Source of the DNA: Tubiluchus corallicola
Taxonomy: Eukaryota > Priapulida > Priapulimorpha > Priapulimorphida > Tubiluchidae
Length of the DNA stretch: 64,000 nucleotides
Assembly (NCBI GenBank): GCA_030141605.1
Contig: JAQGDQ010000027.1
Span: 545,812-609,811, forward strand
Direction of reading: 5' to 3'
A program made the position numbers and the translations under genes. Positions 24,301 to 34,690 of this stretch are shown here, piece by piece (position 1 is the first letter of the stretch; the number at the start of each line of letters is the position of its first letter). Under the pieces are notes generated by a model. It was not told the origin of the DNA and did no database searches. It was given only the letters and a program-made list of their open reading frames with translations.

Positions 24301-26775
24301 TCTGCGGAGCATTGCACCCAAAATTAAGTTCTTGGAAGTTAGTGCCACCTAAATTCGAAGCAGGAGTACAATTCACATCCTGCTGCAGTGCATTATTTGT
24401 ATCTAATTGGTCACGATTAGAAGGAATAAAATTCACATTTTGCATGCCAGTCACACCGAGTGAGTTTTGCACACCAGTCACGCCGAGCGAGTTTTGCACG
24501 CCAGTCACACCAAGCGAGTTTTGCACACTAGTCACACCGAGTGAGTTTTGCACGCCAGTCACATCGAGTGAGTTTTGCACGCCAGTCACACCGAGCGAGT
24601 TTTGCACGCCAGTCACACTGAGCGAATTGTTTCCAGCAACATGACTAGCCTGGTTCGGAATATACACATTCTTGGAAAGCGCATTCTGCTGTACCACAGT
24701 TGTGCCATTCGATGCAGGCGACTGTAACTGCACACTGCCACCATGCGAGTTCCATAGAGCATTCGTTGTTCCCAGACCAGCAGATGCCAGTACAGTTGCA
24801 CTTTGATGAGTGATGTTTTGTTGCTGCTGTTGTAAAGCAGGGGACACATTTGCATATGGCTGTTGCACAGTGTAGTTTTCTTTTCTCACATCTCCACATC
24901 CTGACGCTGACAATACATTTGCTAAAACCTGTCACAAAGTAAAAAGAACCATATTTAAGGTAATTAATCTTAGAAATGCAAACAGTTTAATCTAGCTTTC
25001 AAAAGTAGAATAATGAGGCAATTCCTGTAAAAGAGGGAGTTGTGTTCCTCAGATCTATCTATCTATTGAATATTTATCAATTTCACTAGGCCCTAACATT
25101 GACATTCGCATAATGTGTTTAACTATTTATTTCATTGTAATGAAAGGAAGTTACATCATCAACTAAACAGGTACTAAGAAGTAAAACGTAAAGACATGCA
25201 AACATTACCGAACTCACTGAAGACAGTTGATAATTTTCAGCAATAAAAGAAAATTTAAATTTACACCTTATTTGAAATAAAAATCATTTTTTCTTTTTTA
25301 TAGTCATACTTTGTAGTTTTACGTAATGCTTAGTAATTTATTTTGGAATTAAAATTTGTTTAGATAACACTAAACTCATGTTAGCTTATAGTTTATACAT
25401 TTGTAAACCAAACTAGCCAACAGTAAATTTGCAGATCTTTGATAACACATCAGAAATGGTACGTAGTGTTCTGAAATGCTTGTACATCTATATGCTACAA
25501 GTGCTTTGCAAGCAATATTACGCAAATTCTGGATGAAACCTTGAGAAACTGACCAGGTGTTAAAATGCTACCTTTGATCCCTGCCTCGGAGAAGGAAAAA
25601 CCTATAATTTACAGAACAGAAATGGGACATCGCCTATAATGTACCAAAATATGTTTGAATATATCAGCATATAAATATTGATTTGATATTGATGCCCTCT
25701 GTATCTGTAGAAATATAACCAACACTACTACAAGTGCTATCATTGAACAACTACAAGTATTACTCTTTAAAGTATTAAACAAACTGTATTAATGATTTTA
25801 TTTGGCTATATTCTATCTAATTTGTTTAATGTGCACCATACATAGTTTTTGTATAAAAACAAGTATGGCTGCAATGTACCAAACTCAATTTTTACACTTT
25901 GTATCGAATCTCAGAACTTTACCATTGTTGAAAAAACCAATCCATCTGCTGGGTTTTATTAGTTTTTTACGTGGTGCTTGTTTTACTCAGGTTTGCCAAT
26001 TTGCTATAGATGTTTTTCAGTTTGAAGTGCAATCTTTCGTATAGTATGTGCATAAAGATAGAAAGATCTGAGTAATGGCACTGGAAAGACATGGATTGTC
26101 AGCAACTGCTTTGCTAAAATTTGTCATTCTCATTAAGTAATATAAGTTACCCAAGATTAGGCCACTGATTGCACAACTTGTTACAGTTATCAAGTTCCCA
26201 AGCAAGTAAATTAGTGTAACAGAATAAACAATTACACATGTACTCTATACAAAGATGTACACAAAAATATTTAATATAACTAATAAAAGTTCTGGATATC
26301 CTCAAACATGTACAGGATATGCACCATTTGTAAGAATATGGCACTACATGCTAGTGGACATGAGAACACAATAATTTTATATTACTTACATCATTGTTAT
26401 GTCCACCAGACGGATTTGTTAAAAAAACATCTAATGCTTGAGGATCACTAAAAAGTAAAAAAGTATTTATCACAATACAACAAACAAAACATCTCATTCT
26501 TACTCCAAAATTCGTTTCATTTACAAATAATTTAACAATGGTAACAATACTGAAGAATCTTAAGTTAAGCAGCTTGTTGCTTTATTGATAATTCTGTATA
26601 TTTAAATAAATATGTTTATATAAAAAATGATAACAATAAACAACATAGATACAAAGTTACAAACAAGATATGAATGTTATAATGCATATTGTAAATGGTA
26701 AATTGATCTTACTCTATGACATCTAATAAACATTTTCCATCGTCCATGTTTTGTTGACTTTTTCTTCTTCATCGT
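12301..26775 (-). CDS. BICRA: BICRA/GLTSCR1 homologue, subunit of the non-canonical BAF (GBAF) chromatin remodeller
   Basis: Coding exons in order: 26713-26747 (ATG at 26747), 26390-26447, 22964-24928, 19902-20111, 18682-18990, 18432-18553, 17919-18067, 17691-17785, 16726-16834, 12301-13754 (TGA). Phases join throughout and total 4506 bases, 1501 residues; the human protein is of similar size. The N-terminus reads [20 protein letters not shown], like the vertebrate MDDE-GRCLLDVI-DPQALNDF. Residues 32-756 are a Gln/Asn/Val-rich, probably disordered activation-type region with seven NSLGVTGVQ repeats near 131-193. Residues about 900-1018 are the conserved GLTSCR1 domain, with [34 protein letters not shown] and [19 protein letters not shown]. 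The long last exon is acidic and ends [11 protein letters not shown], matching the conserved C-terminal SAIDSIL helix. The 5' exon begins after an acceptor at 26776. In vertebrates BICRA and BICRAL are paralogues; this looks like the single pre-duplication gene, but that is inference. It acts in the nucleus with BRD9-type BAF. Confidence 0.92.
14040..15540 (-). mobile_element. Non-LTR retrotransposon relic (CR1/L2-like), in BICRA intron 9
   Basis: Reading leftward, a reverse transcriptase core is visible: DLSKAFDTVDH-like motif as [18 protein letters not shown], then [14 protein letters not shown] and [15 protein letters not shown] (15230-15465), then the catalytic box FADDTTIFF about 15180-15200. 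The C-terminal part (14440-14760) contains [20 protein letters not shown], the usual end of such ORF2 proteins. Stops and frameshifts break the frame, and the 5' half is missing. The 3' tail is an (ATT)n run, seen as (AAT)n at 14046-14068 on the plus strand. It lies in the same orientation as BICRA. Confidence 0.82.
15560..15760 (-). pseudogene. Myb/SANT-like DNA-binding domain fragment
   Basis: A 66-codon frame contains [19 protein letters not shown] followed by NRKNMKQR, the pattern of trihelix/Myb-like domains (K-x3-FAEIAxQLxExGI ... C-x2-K-x2-NLKxxY) carried by many transposon-derived proteins. Only the second and third helices are present. The tryptophan and cysteine expected in the third helix are absent, and the frame stops where the tyrosine-rich end should be. 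It sits directly upstream of the LINE relic within BICRA intron 9 and is probably a decayed transposon or pseudogene piece. The call rests on a short motif. Confidence 0.5.
16839..16925. repeat. Three-copy tandem repeat in BICRA intron 8
   Basis: About 36-bp units, each with an AAAAGCTTA-type motif followed by CAAGAATT and ATCTGCACAT, lie just upstream (in gene direction) of the 16834 acceptor. They include the sequence preceding the branch region, so could touch splicing; no direct evidence. Confidence 0.65.
17381..17526. repeat. Tandem duplication, 73-bp period
   Basis: The block from GGCACATTGATGATG to GAAAAGACTAATTCTC is present twice (17381 and 17454), nearly identical. It lies in BICRA intron 8 and has no coding similarity. 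Confidence 0.85.
21016..22904 (+). pseudogene. hAT transposase relic (GTF2IRD2/ZBED-like), antisense in BICRA intron 3
   Basis: A hAT-superfamily transposase of the type domesticated in GTF2IRD2. It starts at ATG 21016 with the family's [14 protein letters not shown] and a BED-like finger (CLIC then TRHF). It continues in frame 1 to about 21680 with [19 protein letters not shown], the DEST-like catalytic motif. It shifts to frame 3 for about 21683-22503 ([51 protein letters not shown]), then back to frame 1 for 22503-22773 with the C-terminal dimerisation domain ([16 protein letters not shown]). Two frameshifts, plus a shortened stretch after the finger, show it is inactive. A 3' terminus ending GTTTGCCCACTCCTG at 22904 is present. 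I found no matching CAGGAGTGGGCAAAC 5' terminus, so the left end is lost or diverged. Confidence 0.88.
24443..24631 (-). repeat. In-frame 27-bp coding minisatellite in BICRA
   Basis: Seven consecutive copies of a nine-residue unit, NS-L-[SGD]-VT-[GS]-[VM]-Q, in the large third exon. Substitutions among copies are few and several are synonymous, suggesting recent growth by slippage or unequal exchange. The repeat keeps the reading frame and the low-complexity Asn/Gln/Val character of its surroundings. Confidence 0.95.
26445..26772 (-). promoter_or_regulatory. Overlapping upstream ORF at the BICRA start
   Basis: In the 5' UTR part of the exon, an ATG at 26772-26770 precedes the BICRA ATG (26747) by 25 bases and is out of frame. 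It reads 20 codons (beginning [10 protein letters not shown]), overlaps the main coding start, and meets TGA in the first three bases of exon 2 (26447-26445). If the transcript carries this exon as modelled, scanning ribosomes meet this start first. This follows from the splice model; its effect is inferred. Confidence 0.5.
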
Positions 26776-28019
26776 CTGCAAGACAGCAAGACAGCAAGAG
26801 GTATCGGATAAGTTTTTAACATACCGAGAAAGTTATGAAACAGCAGAATGGGCAAAAAATTAACTTTTGCTAAGGCAGTTTGTATTCACATTGCACTAAC
26901 AATTACAATGCGGTGATTGATAAACATGTTTCTAAAATTTCTGAACAAAAATCTTTCAAAAGACATTTTAAAAATGTTTCAATGAAGAAGCTGACTATGA
27001 CGTTGAATGCCGAACAGCTATCACATCCCAATTATTACTTGCTAATAATATTTATATGGCATGCTCGACCATCAGCAAAGTTTTAGAAAAAAAATCCATT
27101 AACCTTAGAAGTTCTGAATATAAACACAAATGCTACAATTTAACTGTTTTCTAGAAACAAGAAAATAAAAGTAGCTTGACGGCACAAGTTTCATTTATAA
27201 GGTATTTTTCACAGAATAATGAAAGGCTATTAAAATGGATATGTTAATATATTTGTACAAGTCTCGTGCATTTTAAGGATTTTTATATCGGTTGTCTATA
27301 AAAGTTGTTGTGTCAAGGTTGAGTTATCAATGAACTAAACCTATATAAATTTTTTTAATAAGATTGGGCTTTGCATGTACTGTAATTGTTATGATGCTTA
27401 AGCTTCAGAAAGTAACAATATGGATAAAACTGTCACCACACCTGAAACTGTGAACTAGTACTAGTAAAATAATTAATGTACATAAAATTTATAATTAAGC
27501 ACAATGGGTGTGTATTTTGAATTTACTATAATTACAAGTATAAAATTAAAGAACAAAGAGGCCTAGTTGTTCACAGTTCTTGGTCTAATACTGTATTTAA
27601 AATGGAATAACTGTGCTGACAGACCAAATTTTTAAAATTAACCTGTAAAGCGGTGCTTGGGGTAAACACAAAAATCGCTAAAAATTGATTAATTATGGTA
27701 ATTAATTACAATGGAAGATATAAAAAGAGGCCTAGTCATCAAAGATGGAGCCCGTTTAAAAATAAATTAACTTTGCAAAATTTAAAGCAAAATATATTCA
27801 GACAGTTAATAACGGAAAGAAAAGTACGCGCACTAGACTGTTGACGAGCTGTAAACAAAGAGACGTTTAGGCCGAAATATAAAATCTCATGGCACGCTTC
27901 AGCCATGACAATAAAAGAGCAAATTATTGCCCCGAAGCCATACTTTTGGGAAATAAACGTAACTACAGCAACACAGTACTATTTACTATAAATTTATCAA
28001 TCAACTACACACAGAAAAT

Positions 28020-28340
28020 ACTAACCCGTCGTTCTTGCGTACCACTGATAAGTGGGGTTTAAAAGACTAATTTCAGGGTTCGCTTGCGCAACTTTTCATG
28101 GTCACATATGATTTTCGATGTTTTTCGAATTTGTTAGCTTTGAACAACATTATCAGTTTTGTTGTCTGTTTGTATATCATTAACATTCGTTATGCATTCC
28201 ACTATGTTACGTGAAATAGTACGATAATCGTAAAAGAAAGACAAAAATTTTTACTCTAATGGTTTTAACGCGCATCCTGACGTCACGCACTAGGAATTTG
28301 TAAAATGCGGAATGAAGTTTTAACGGAATTGTAGCACGCT
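28020..28340 (-). promoter_or_regulatory. Likely BICRA promoter and first non-coding exon, with palindromic CRE
   Basis: The first coding exon has its own acceptor (after 26776), so a 5' non-coding exon must lie to the right. A reverse-strand donor GACGG-GTTAGT is seen near 28029. Further out, a perfect CRE palindrome TGACGTCA lies at 28279-28286, with nearby CpG-containing sequence in an otherwise CpG-poor area. No TATA box was identified. The position of the first exon is a guess. Confidence 0.35.
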
Positions 28341-29925
28341 GATTGCTGAGCAGTCATTAGTCTGTGAAACTGGCCAGCCGTTAGCCACGAGTTAATTATA
28401 AGATTATACGCTTATTTATAGCAACAGTGACGTATTTCACTCGACAATTCGTTGTTTTTAACAGTGGATAGCGTCTCATACATTACTTTATTTTTTCGAT
28501 TGCCTTTTCTAATGGTGGAAAATTTCGAGTTTGTTTATTTGTGTGTTTACACATTATTCTGACAAATTTTAATGTTTGATGACTGCTGTATGCCATTGCA
28601 TATAAGTCATGTTAAATTTGTACCCCAGTGGCAATTTGTTTCATTAGCAGTTTTCAAGTACGCCTACGTGTCTATGCTACTTATTTTATTGATTTATTTA
28701 TTCACTTATTTATTTCTTTATTTATTTTTATTTTGTCGTAATCCATATAATTTTTTTTAGTATATAGGCCGAAATTTAATATGGTAAAAAACAGTAGTAA
28801 AATACAAAATAAAATCACAGCAATTACGTAATATAAAATACAATAAAAAGAGCACACAAGTATAATTAGCTGAAATATATTTACAAGTCGGATTGCAAGT
28901 TAAGTCACGGTAATTACGATGTTATAATATATTTGTGTATACATCAAGTGACAAAGAAGACATTACATGCTTACATATGCTGATCATATTGGCTGGTCTG
29001 TTTTTGTTTTGCATGTTTTTTTAATGTTTTGCAAAAGCTTTACTATTTAAACGATTAATATCATATCATAATTAATAAAAAAAGAGAAATGACTTGCCGA
29101 AAGCGCACCATGCAAAGCCTCCTTAAAGACAGTGAATGAGTTTTTCTCATTAGAAATCCGAAAAACAACTTAAAATCATTACCACTGGAGAATTTGTCTG
29201 AAGACACAAACGTTAACATAATGGCTACTTTTCAGGTTGGGTAGAGCCGGGTATTTTGCTATTAATCGTGTGTGTCTGTGCCTTTATGCCCGCCACAGCT
29301 GTCCTACGAAGCCGAAACTTTTAATTCACGGTGACAGAATTATTACGATTTACATGTTTATTACGATATAATCAAGAATACGGACAGCTTCGGTCCCCAA
29401 ATACACCCAGAGGCCGTTGATGCACCCTGTTAGTAGATCTGCTCCGCTAAATAGGTTACGTGCGCTGAGTTTTCCCAAAGGATTCGCGTGTCTTGCCTGC
29501 TTACAAAATACATGTAAGTATGTGCACAAGTTTGCGTTACGAGAAGCTAAAGCACGTTTGCTCAGCAAATTCACGTACGTACCTGTCTTAAGGTCCGCGT
29601 AAGCAAATTTTCTTTTCTGTCGTAAGTACATTGTTAGGTGTGATTCAGTTTTTAGACACAAAGGCGCGTTTTAGTGAATCGCATCTAAATCTTGCATAAG
29701 TAGTCAATTCTATGCCGTTTCGGATCTTTCAGCCTTTGACAACCAATCAGCGCTTAGGGAACTTTGGGATTTATGTGAGCTCGATCTGCAGCGCTCGGTG
29801 AATTTGCGTTTGCGTTGGACATGGTTAAAGTGCTTTTACATAACAATTGTTAGTTTGGTGAACACATCGTGTGTCAAAAATTTTAAGATAATTAAATTAC
29901 GGCTGACAACATTTATAAGAAAACT
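28341..29925. other. Intergenic, no gene seen
   Basis: AT-rich sequence with a TTTA-rich low-complexity run near 28680-28740. Around 29400-29640 there is a higher-GC stretch open on both strands (103 and 61 codons), but its proteins resemble nothing I know and have no splice or codon support. Confidence 0.5.
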
Positions 29926-32160
29926 ATGCTCAATATAATGTCATATAATTGCACAGGGCTATCATCGCTAGAAACAAACTTCATCAGTTCATTCAGGGCC
30001 GCATTAATCCATAAGCGAACTAAGCACGTGCTAAGGACACCTAGGCTTAGAGGGCACCAAGTAGGTAAGAAAAACAGTTAAAATTTTAATGAAATATGTT
30101 AAAGACTATAAAAGCCTTTCACAGTTTAAAATGTGAAGAAGAGAGCTGCAGGAGAATGAGGCACTTTAGTTGGGTTGTTTTTCATATCATAGCATAGCAC
30201 GGTAATAGGGTCTTCACCTTTTATCGACATGTTTCCACCTGTTATGGCAAGTTGGCACAACACTGGCACACCCGTGTGCGCACTGGGTAATTAAACAAAA
30301 GGAATCTGCACGTCCGGCAGATTAGGAGCTGACTGGGGGCTGGCATGGCTATCTTACTATTTATACCGTGTCTGTGTTTAATATTTAATAAATGTGCAGT
30401 TTTATAAATTAAGCTTTGGTAGTTTGCCATGTCCTTTGTGGCTGTTCACCAGCGATCACGAGGCACACAGCTACCACAGCACAAGCAACAATAAATACCA
30501 GCTATAAACACTATAATCAGCAAACATTTTTTCTACTGTGAATGCAGTGAAACTGTTCAGTCTGATATCGTATATCCACGTTTCAACGTCTTTTACTGAT
30601 CGCTTGTTTGTTTGTTTTGTAATTTCAGTTTATCGTATCCAGCAAGTATCTGTAATAAAACATTAAACATTTCATACAGGTTTTCAATTTCTAGTACTTC
30701 AAGCCCTCAACGCTTTTTGGCTGGAACTAGCGTATTATACGAAGCATAATACATCAATCTTCAGCTGATGTAGGGTAGAGGGCAAGACTAACAATTTTCT
30801 AATTGGGCCCCGCACTTCCCAGTACCCATCCTAAAGAGTCAGACCACAATAAAGTTCGCCAGTAGTGTGCAATCAAAACACGTTAGGTAACGGTTGTAAA
30901 TCATGTAAACTTGCCGCCACTGTTGGTATAAAACAGGGTAGCGTGCTGTCTGTTATTCTGTTCACAATTTATAAAGGGGTACCTGAAGTAGGTTTCAGAA
31001 AAATCACCTTAAAATTATGTTACTTTATAACAATTTTACACGTATATCTTACTCGCGTTGAAAGGATTTTTTGTTTGTTTTCATTTTAAATTTCCCGCAA
31101 TACTGTTCCGACGGCGCCTTTACATGACGTCATATACGAGCTACGTAAATCAGGTCAAGAAAAGGAAATGTTAAACTATGTCCCCAAAAACGTTCCATTC
31201 ACAGCATTAATGATACTTAGCATTTTGCTTACCTGCTTGAAAGACTTATGTAACTAGAAAAGAAAATTACTAAATTTAAAATGCTTTCACCATTCACCCT
31301 CCAGGGTGCACAGCTCACTAACCAAAAACATATTTTTAATCTTATTGACAAGATACAGTAATTTAAAAATTTTCTTAGCTAGTAACATGTGCGCCATAAA
31401 GACTCTGATTATTTTTTCAAACTTTACTCAGTGTTATCTAAACTTGTTTCAAATGACTTATCGTCAAAAAGGCTACGTCTAACGGTCATCACTGGAAGTT
31501 AAATTTTCAAGTTTTACACAGCGTTACTGCCGACGCAAGTCCTGTGTGCAAAACGGCAGTGCGTAAAAGCTATAAAAGTTCAAGACGAATTTTTGAGCTT
31601 TATGTAAGTGGAGGGGTTTCTTGTGCTTTAATATCTATGTAGCATATGCAAATAGTCATGATAATGTGCTTCAATATTGCGAAAACCAAAGGGATAATAT
31701 TCGGAAAATATAATTTTGTCGACATGCCTGAAATGTGTAAAAAGCTAAAATGGTACAGTAGTGTTACTCGTTTAGGGCACAAGTTAACTAACAATCTCGA
31801 TCAATAGCCTGATATTGCTAGATGTAAGAATGATTTTATCAAATTAGTAAATTCCATTGTATGCTTTTTCAAATCAGTTAAAAATAAACGTGTGATCCTC
31901 AAGCTTTTTTGGTCATTCTTCTGCTCGTTCTATGGCAGCTCTATACTTGAGTTACCAGACAAGAGTGTTAAACCTCTAGAGCTATTGATTTAAGGAAAGC
32001 TTTGCGCGGATTTTAGACACTGTACTTCATATAATTCACAAACAAGTGTGACTCATTGAATTGCTGGTGTAACTACCATTCACTGTTATAATTGCAAAAC
32101 GTATGTAAACATTTTACAGTCGTGTAAAAATTATGCAAGATCTATGTGTAACATTTTTGC
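29926..32160 (+). mobile_element. Decayed non-LTR retrotransposon, interrupted
   Basis: The order of pieces matches one plus-strand ORF2. An endonuclease start, IMSYNCTGLSSLETNF, lies at 29935-29990. A reverse transcriptase motif, TVGIKQGSVLSVILFTIY, lies at 30918-30975 (the VGVKQGCxLSPxLFxLYI box). A C-terminal part is visible at about 31600-32160 with VTRLGHKLTNNLDQ, CKNDFIKLVNSIVCFFKS and FCSFYGSSILELP. Stops and shifts are frequent. A foreign hAT-like end (29994) interrupts it within the endonuclease, and 30070-30850 does not look like LINE. Confidence 0.65.
29994..30062 (+). mobile_element. hAT-like element terminus inserted in the LINE
   Basis: CAGGGCCGCATTAATCC followed by TAAGCGAACTAAGCACGTGC and a GGGCACC-type motif is the recurring 5' end of a hAT-derived repeat class seen in many animals. 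It begins immediately after the LINE endonuclease reading. I could not find the opposite terminus or the 8-bp duplication of AGTTCATT, so the right boundary is unknown. Confidence 0.45.
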
Positions 32161-32194
32161 TATTTCAAATTCGGGTGTAATTTTTTGTCATGGT

Positions 32195-32990
32195 ACACTA
32201 TTATATTTATTTTGATTTTGACATCATCTATTTCATCTTTGGTTCTTGCTATCCATGCAATATCATCAGCATATTGCAGGTCTATGGTTGTAGGGAATTT
32301 CGTTTTACTAGCATAATAACAAAATTAAAAGAAATGGATCTCATACTAAATAAAGATAAAACAGAAGAGTATCACATAAAAATGAATGGAGATGATGCGT
32401 GGAGGAAATGCAGGTGCTTAGGCAGTCTTCTAGCAACAGATGAAGATGTATCAAGAGGAAAAATCCTAGCACTGGCTGCATATTCCAAATTAACAAAACA
32501 TTTTGAAAATAAGAGGATCAGTTTCGATACCTAATTAAGAATCTTTGCTGCACTTGTGGAAACTGTGTTTCTCTGAATTATGGACAATTAAAGCACAACA
32601 CGAATCAGAAAGTAATGCATTTCAAAAAAGAAACTACAGGAACATTCTAGGGATAAAATGGCCAAACAAAATATCAAACCAGGATCTGTACAATAAAGTC
32701 AAAGCAGAGGAATGGACAATTAAAATCAAAAGGAGAAGATAAAGATGGATAGGACTTGTTATACGATAACCAGATGACAGTCCATTAAAGTTAGCTTTCA
32801 AAGAAGCACTGCAGAAAGAAAAGAAACCGCAAGGAGGACAGCTGCTGACTTATATCAATTTCATCCAAAAAGACCTTATCAACACACCTTTAGATATCAA
32901 AAATGCAGAGACATGGGAGGTTGCAGGTGACAGGGCAGCATGGAGTAAAGTGATCAGCAGGGTCATGTTGAACGACGTGTGACTCCAGAG
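32195..32990 (+). mobile_element. Non-LTR retrotransposon 3' piece with inverted 5' segment (twin-priming type)
   Basis: From about 32302 the plus strand encodes the reverse transcriptase tail: KLKEMDLILNKDKTEEYHIK, then CRCLGSLLATDEDVSRGK, and after a shift NILGIKWPNKISNQDLYNK and AWSKVISRVML near 32985. The catalytic box is on the opposite strand just to the left: read leftward, 32302-32195 gives TIDLQYADDIAWIARTKDEI. In an intact element that box precedes the KLKEMDL part, so the 5' end of this copy is inverted at about 32302. A 114-codon frame starting at 32190 is an artefact fusing antisense and sense parts. The clade (RTE-like or other) is not settled. Confidence 0.8.
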
Positions 32991-34089
32991 ATGATGATGT
33001 TATTGTATTTGTGCAATTAAATCGAATTGAATTTAATTGATGTTACGCCAGTAAACGTGAACGTCATTGTCACGCAGGCGCGGCACTTAAATCATACATT
33101 TTTGACGAAGCACTTTACCCGTAATAAAATGTGGAACAATACATTAGTTTATGTGAATTTTTCCCATTTCTTGCTAACATTTTGCTCGTGTAATAGTTTC
33201 AAAATAGAGTAAAACAAGACAGAATAAAAAGCCCACAAGACATTTACAATGAGTCGCGTAGAAGTTGAACAGCAATGGTAGCTGATTTATAACCTGAATG
33301 TATCTATGTTGCTAATGTTGCAGTTGCTGTTGCTCTCTTACTGTTATTTTCGTTGTTGGCAGTGTTATTATATGCATTTTTTTTTAGCTTTGTTCTTCCT
33401 TTTTTCATTTGTGTCATTGACGCCATTAATGACAGATAAAACAAGATTATTGTAGGCCCTAATGATGATTATCATTATCAACATCATTATCATCATCATT
33501 ATCATGGTCATTGTCATCGTCATTATCTTCATCAACAATCATAAAGGCAAAAACGAAGTCTAAAATTTAATGGTACACACTATTGCATACCATTAATTTT
33601 CTCATCATCATTTTTATTGTCATTGTTATCATTATCATCAACATTGTCGTTACCGTCCATGTCACTGTCATCACCATGATTAACGTTATGTTTTTCCATC
33701 ACTAAACTAAAGAACAAAAGTCACACATTTATAATAACACCAACTGCAACAAAAAATCAATAAAAGCAGTGTTACAAGTGATTATTCTTGTAAACTATTT
33801 ACAAACAAAAATGTTTACAAACTACAAATATTTGAAAAAACCGTATATTTGTTAATTCAGTAAAGCTTAGGAGTGTTGCTAGTTTTAATGAAATAGATTT
33901 TTTTGTGCTGTGAACTCTTCTGGACACTTAGTGAATTGGTTTACAGAGCTTTTGTGATGATGAAGTAAAAGAGATATTGCTAAATCTGCAAATCAATTAA
34001 GTGTTACATTATTTGATTTTTTGTACATGGACACAATTATAAATGTTATTTACAAATCAATATAATTCTAAATCTTCAGTATTCTTGGA
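32991..34089. repeat. Intergenic, with a degenerate CAT/ATC-rich tract
   Basis: No gene. About 33450-33690 is a low-complexity run of CAT, CATTAT and CATCGT units; part of it reads as poly-acidic peptide on the minus strand. The rest is unremarkable AT-rich sequence. Confidence 0.7.
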
Positions 34090-34690
34090 TTTTTCAATCT
34101 TCAGTATTATACTTATCTTTTTTCTTCGTTATCATTCACATTCATTCTATTAATATCACGAGGACCCGGGATGGTAGCTTCTTTTTTTTTTATTCGTTCC
34201 ACACTTGATTGCCATAGCTGCCATATTTCCTTCGTTCCATATGTCACCGAAGTCAGCGAACACTTTCTTTGGTTTTTTCATCCTGCGGGAAGTACTAGGA
34301 GGCACTGTTTTCATCTCTTCCTCGTTCCAAACGTCTGCCATGGTTTCTAAATCTTCAGTATTATACTTATCATCGTTATCATTCATCATTCACATTCATT
34401 CTATTAATATCACTAGGACCCGCGATGGTATCGTGTTTTTTCTGATTCGTTCCACATGTGATTGCCATAGCTGCCATATCTCCTTCGTTCCATATGTCAC
34501 CATAGTTGGCGAACACATTCATCGGTTTCTTCATCCTGTGGGGAGCACTAGGAGGCACTGTTTTCATATCTTTCTCGTTCCAAACATCTGCCATGGTTTC
34601 TAAATGTTCAGTATTATACTTATCTTTTTTCATCGTTATCACTCACATTCATTCTATTAATATCACTATGACCCGGGATGGTAGGTTAGA
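34090..34690 (-). repeat. 253-bp tandem duplication (2.2 copies) with open minus-strand frames
   Basis: The motif TTCGTTCCATATGTCACC recurs at 34231 and 34484. A third, partial copy of the boundary sequence, CATTCATTCTATTAATATCA, appears near 34137, 34390 and 34645. On the minus strand each copy keeps an open frame of 77-87 codons with ETMADVWNE, MKTVPPS, RMKKP, GDIWNEG and MAAMAI in common. Differences between copies include conservative protein changes (ADFGDIWNEGN versus ANYGDIWNEGD). The period is not a multiple of three, so the copies cannot form one long frame. The peptide is not recognised; it may be a transposon-derived exon. Confidence 0.7.

Noticed and set aside
24312-24644. Plus-strand frame with TPSEFC repeats
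   Set aside because: Antisense reading of the BICRA coding minisatellite.
32190-32534. 114-codon plus frame as a gene
   Set aside because: It fuses an antisense RT segment with sense RT sequence across a LINE 5' inversion.
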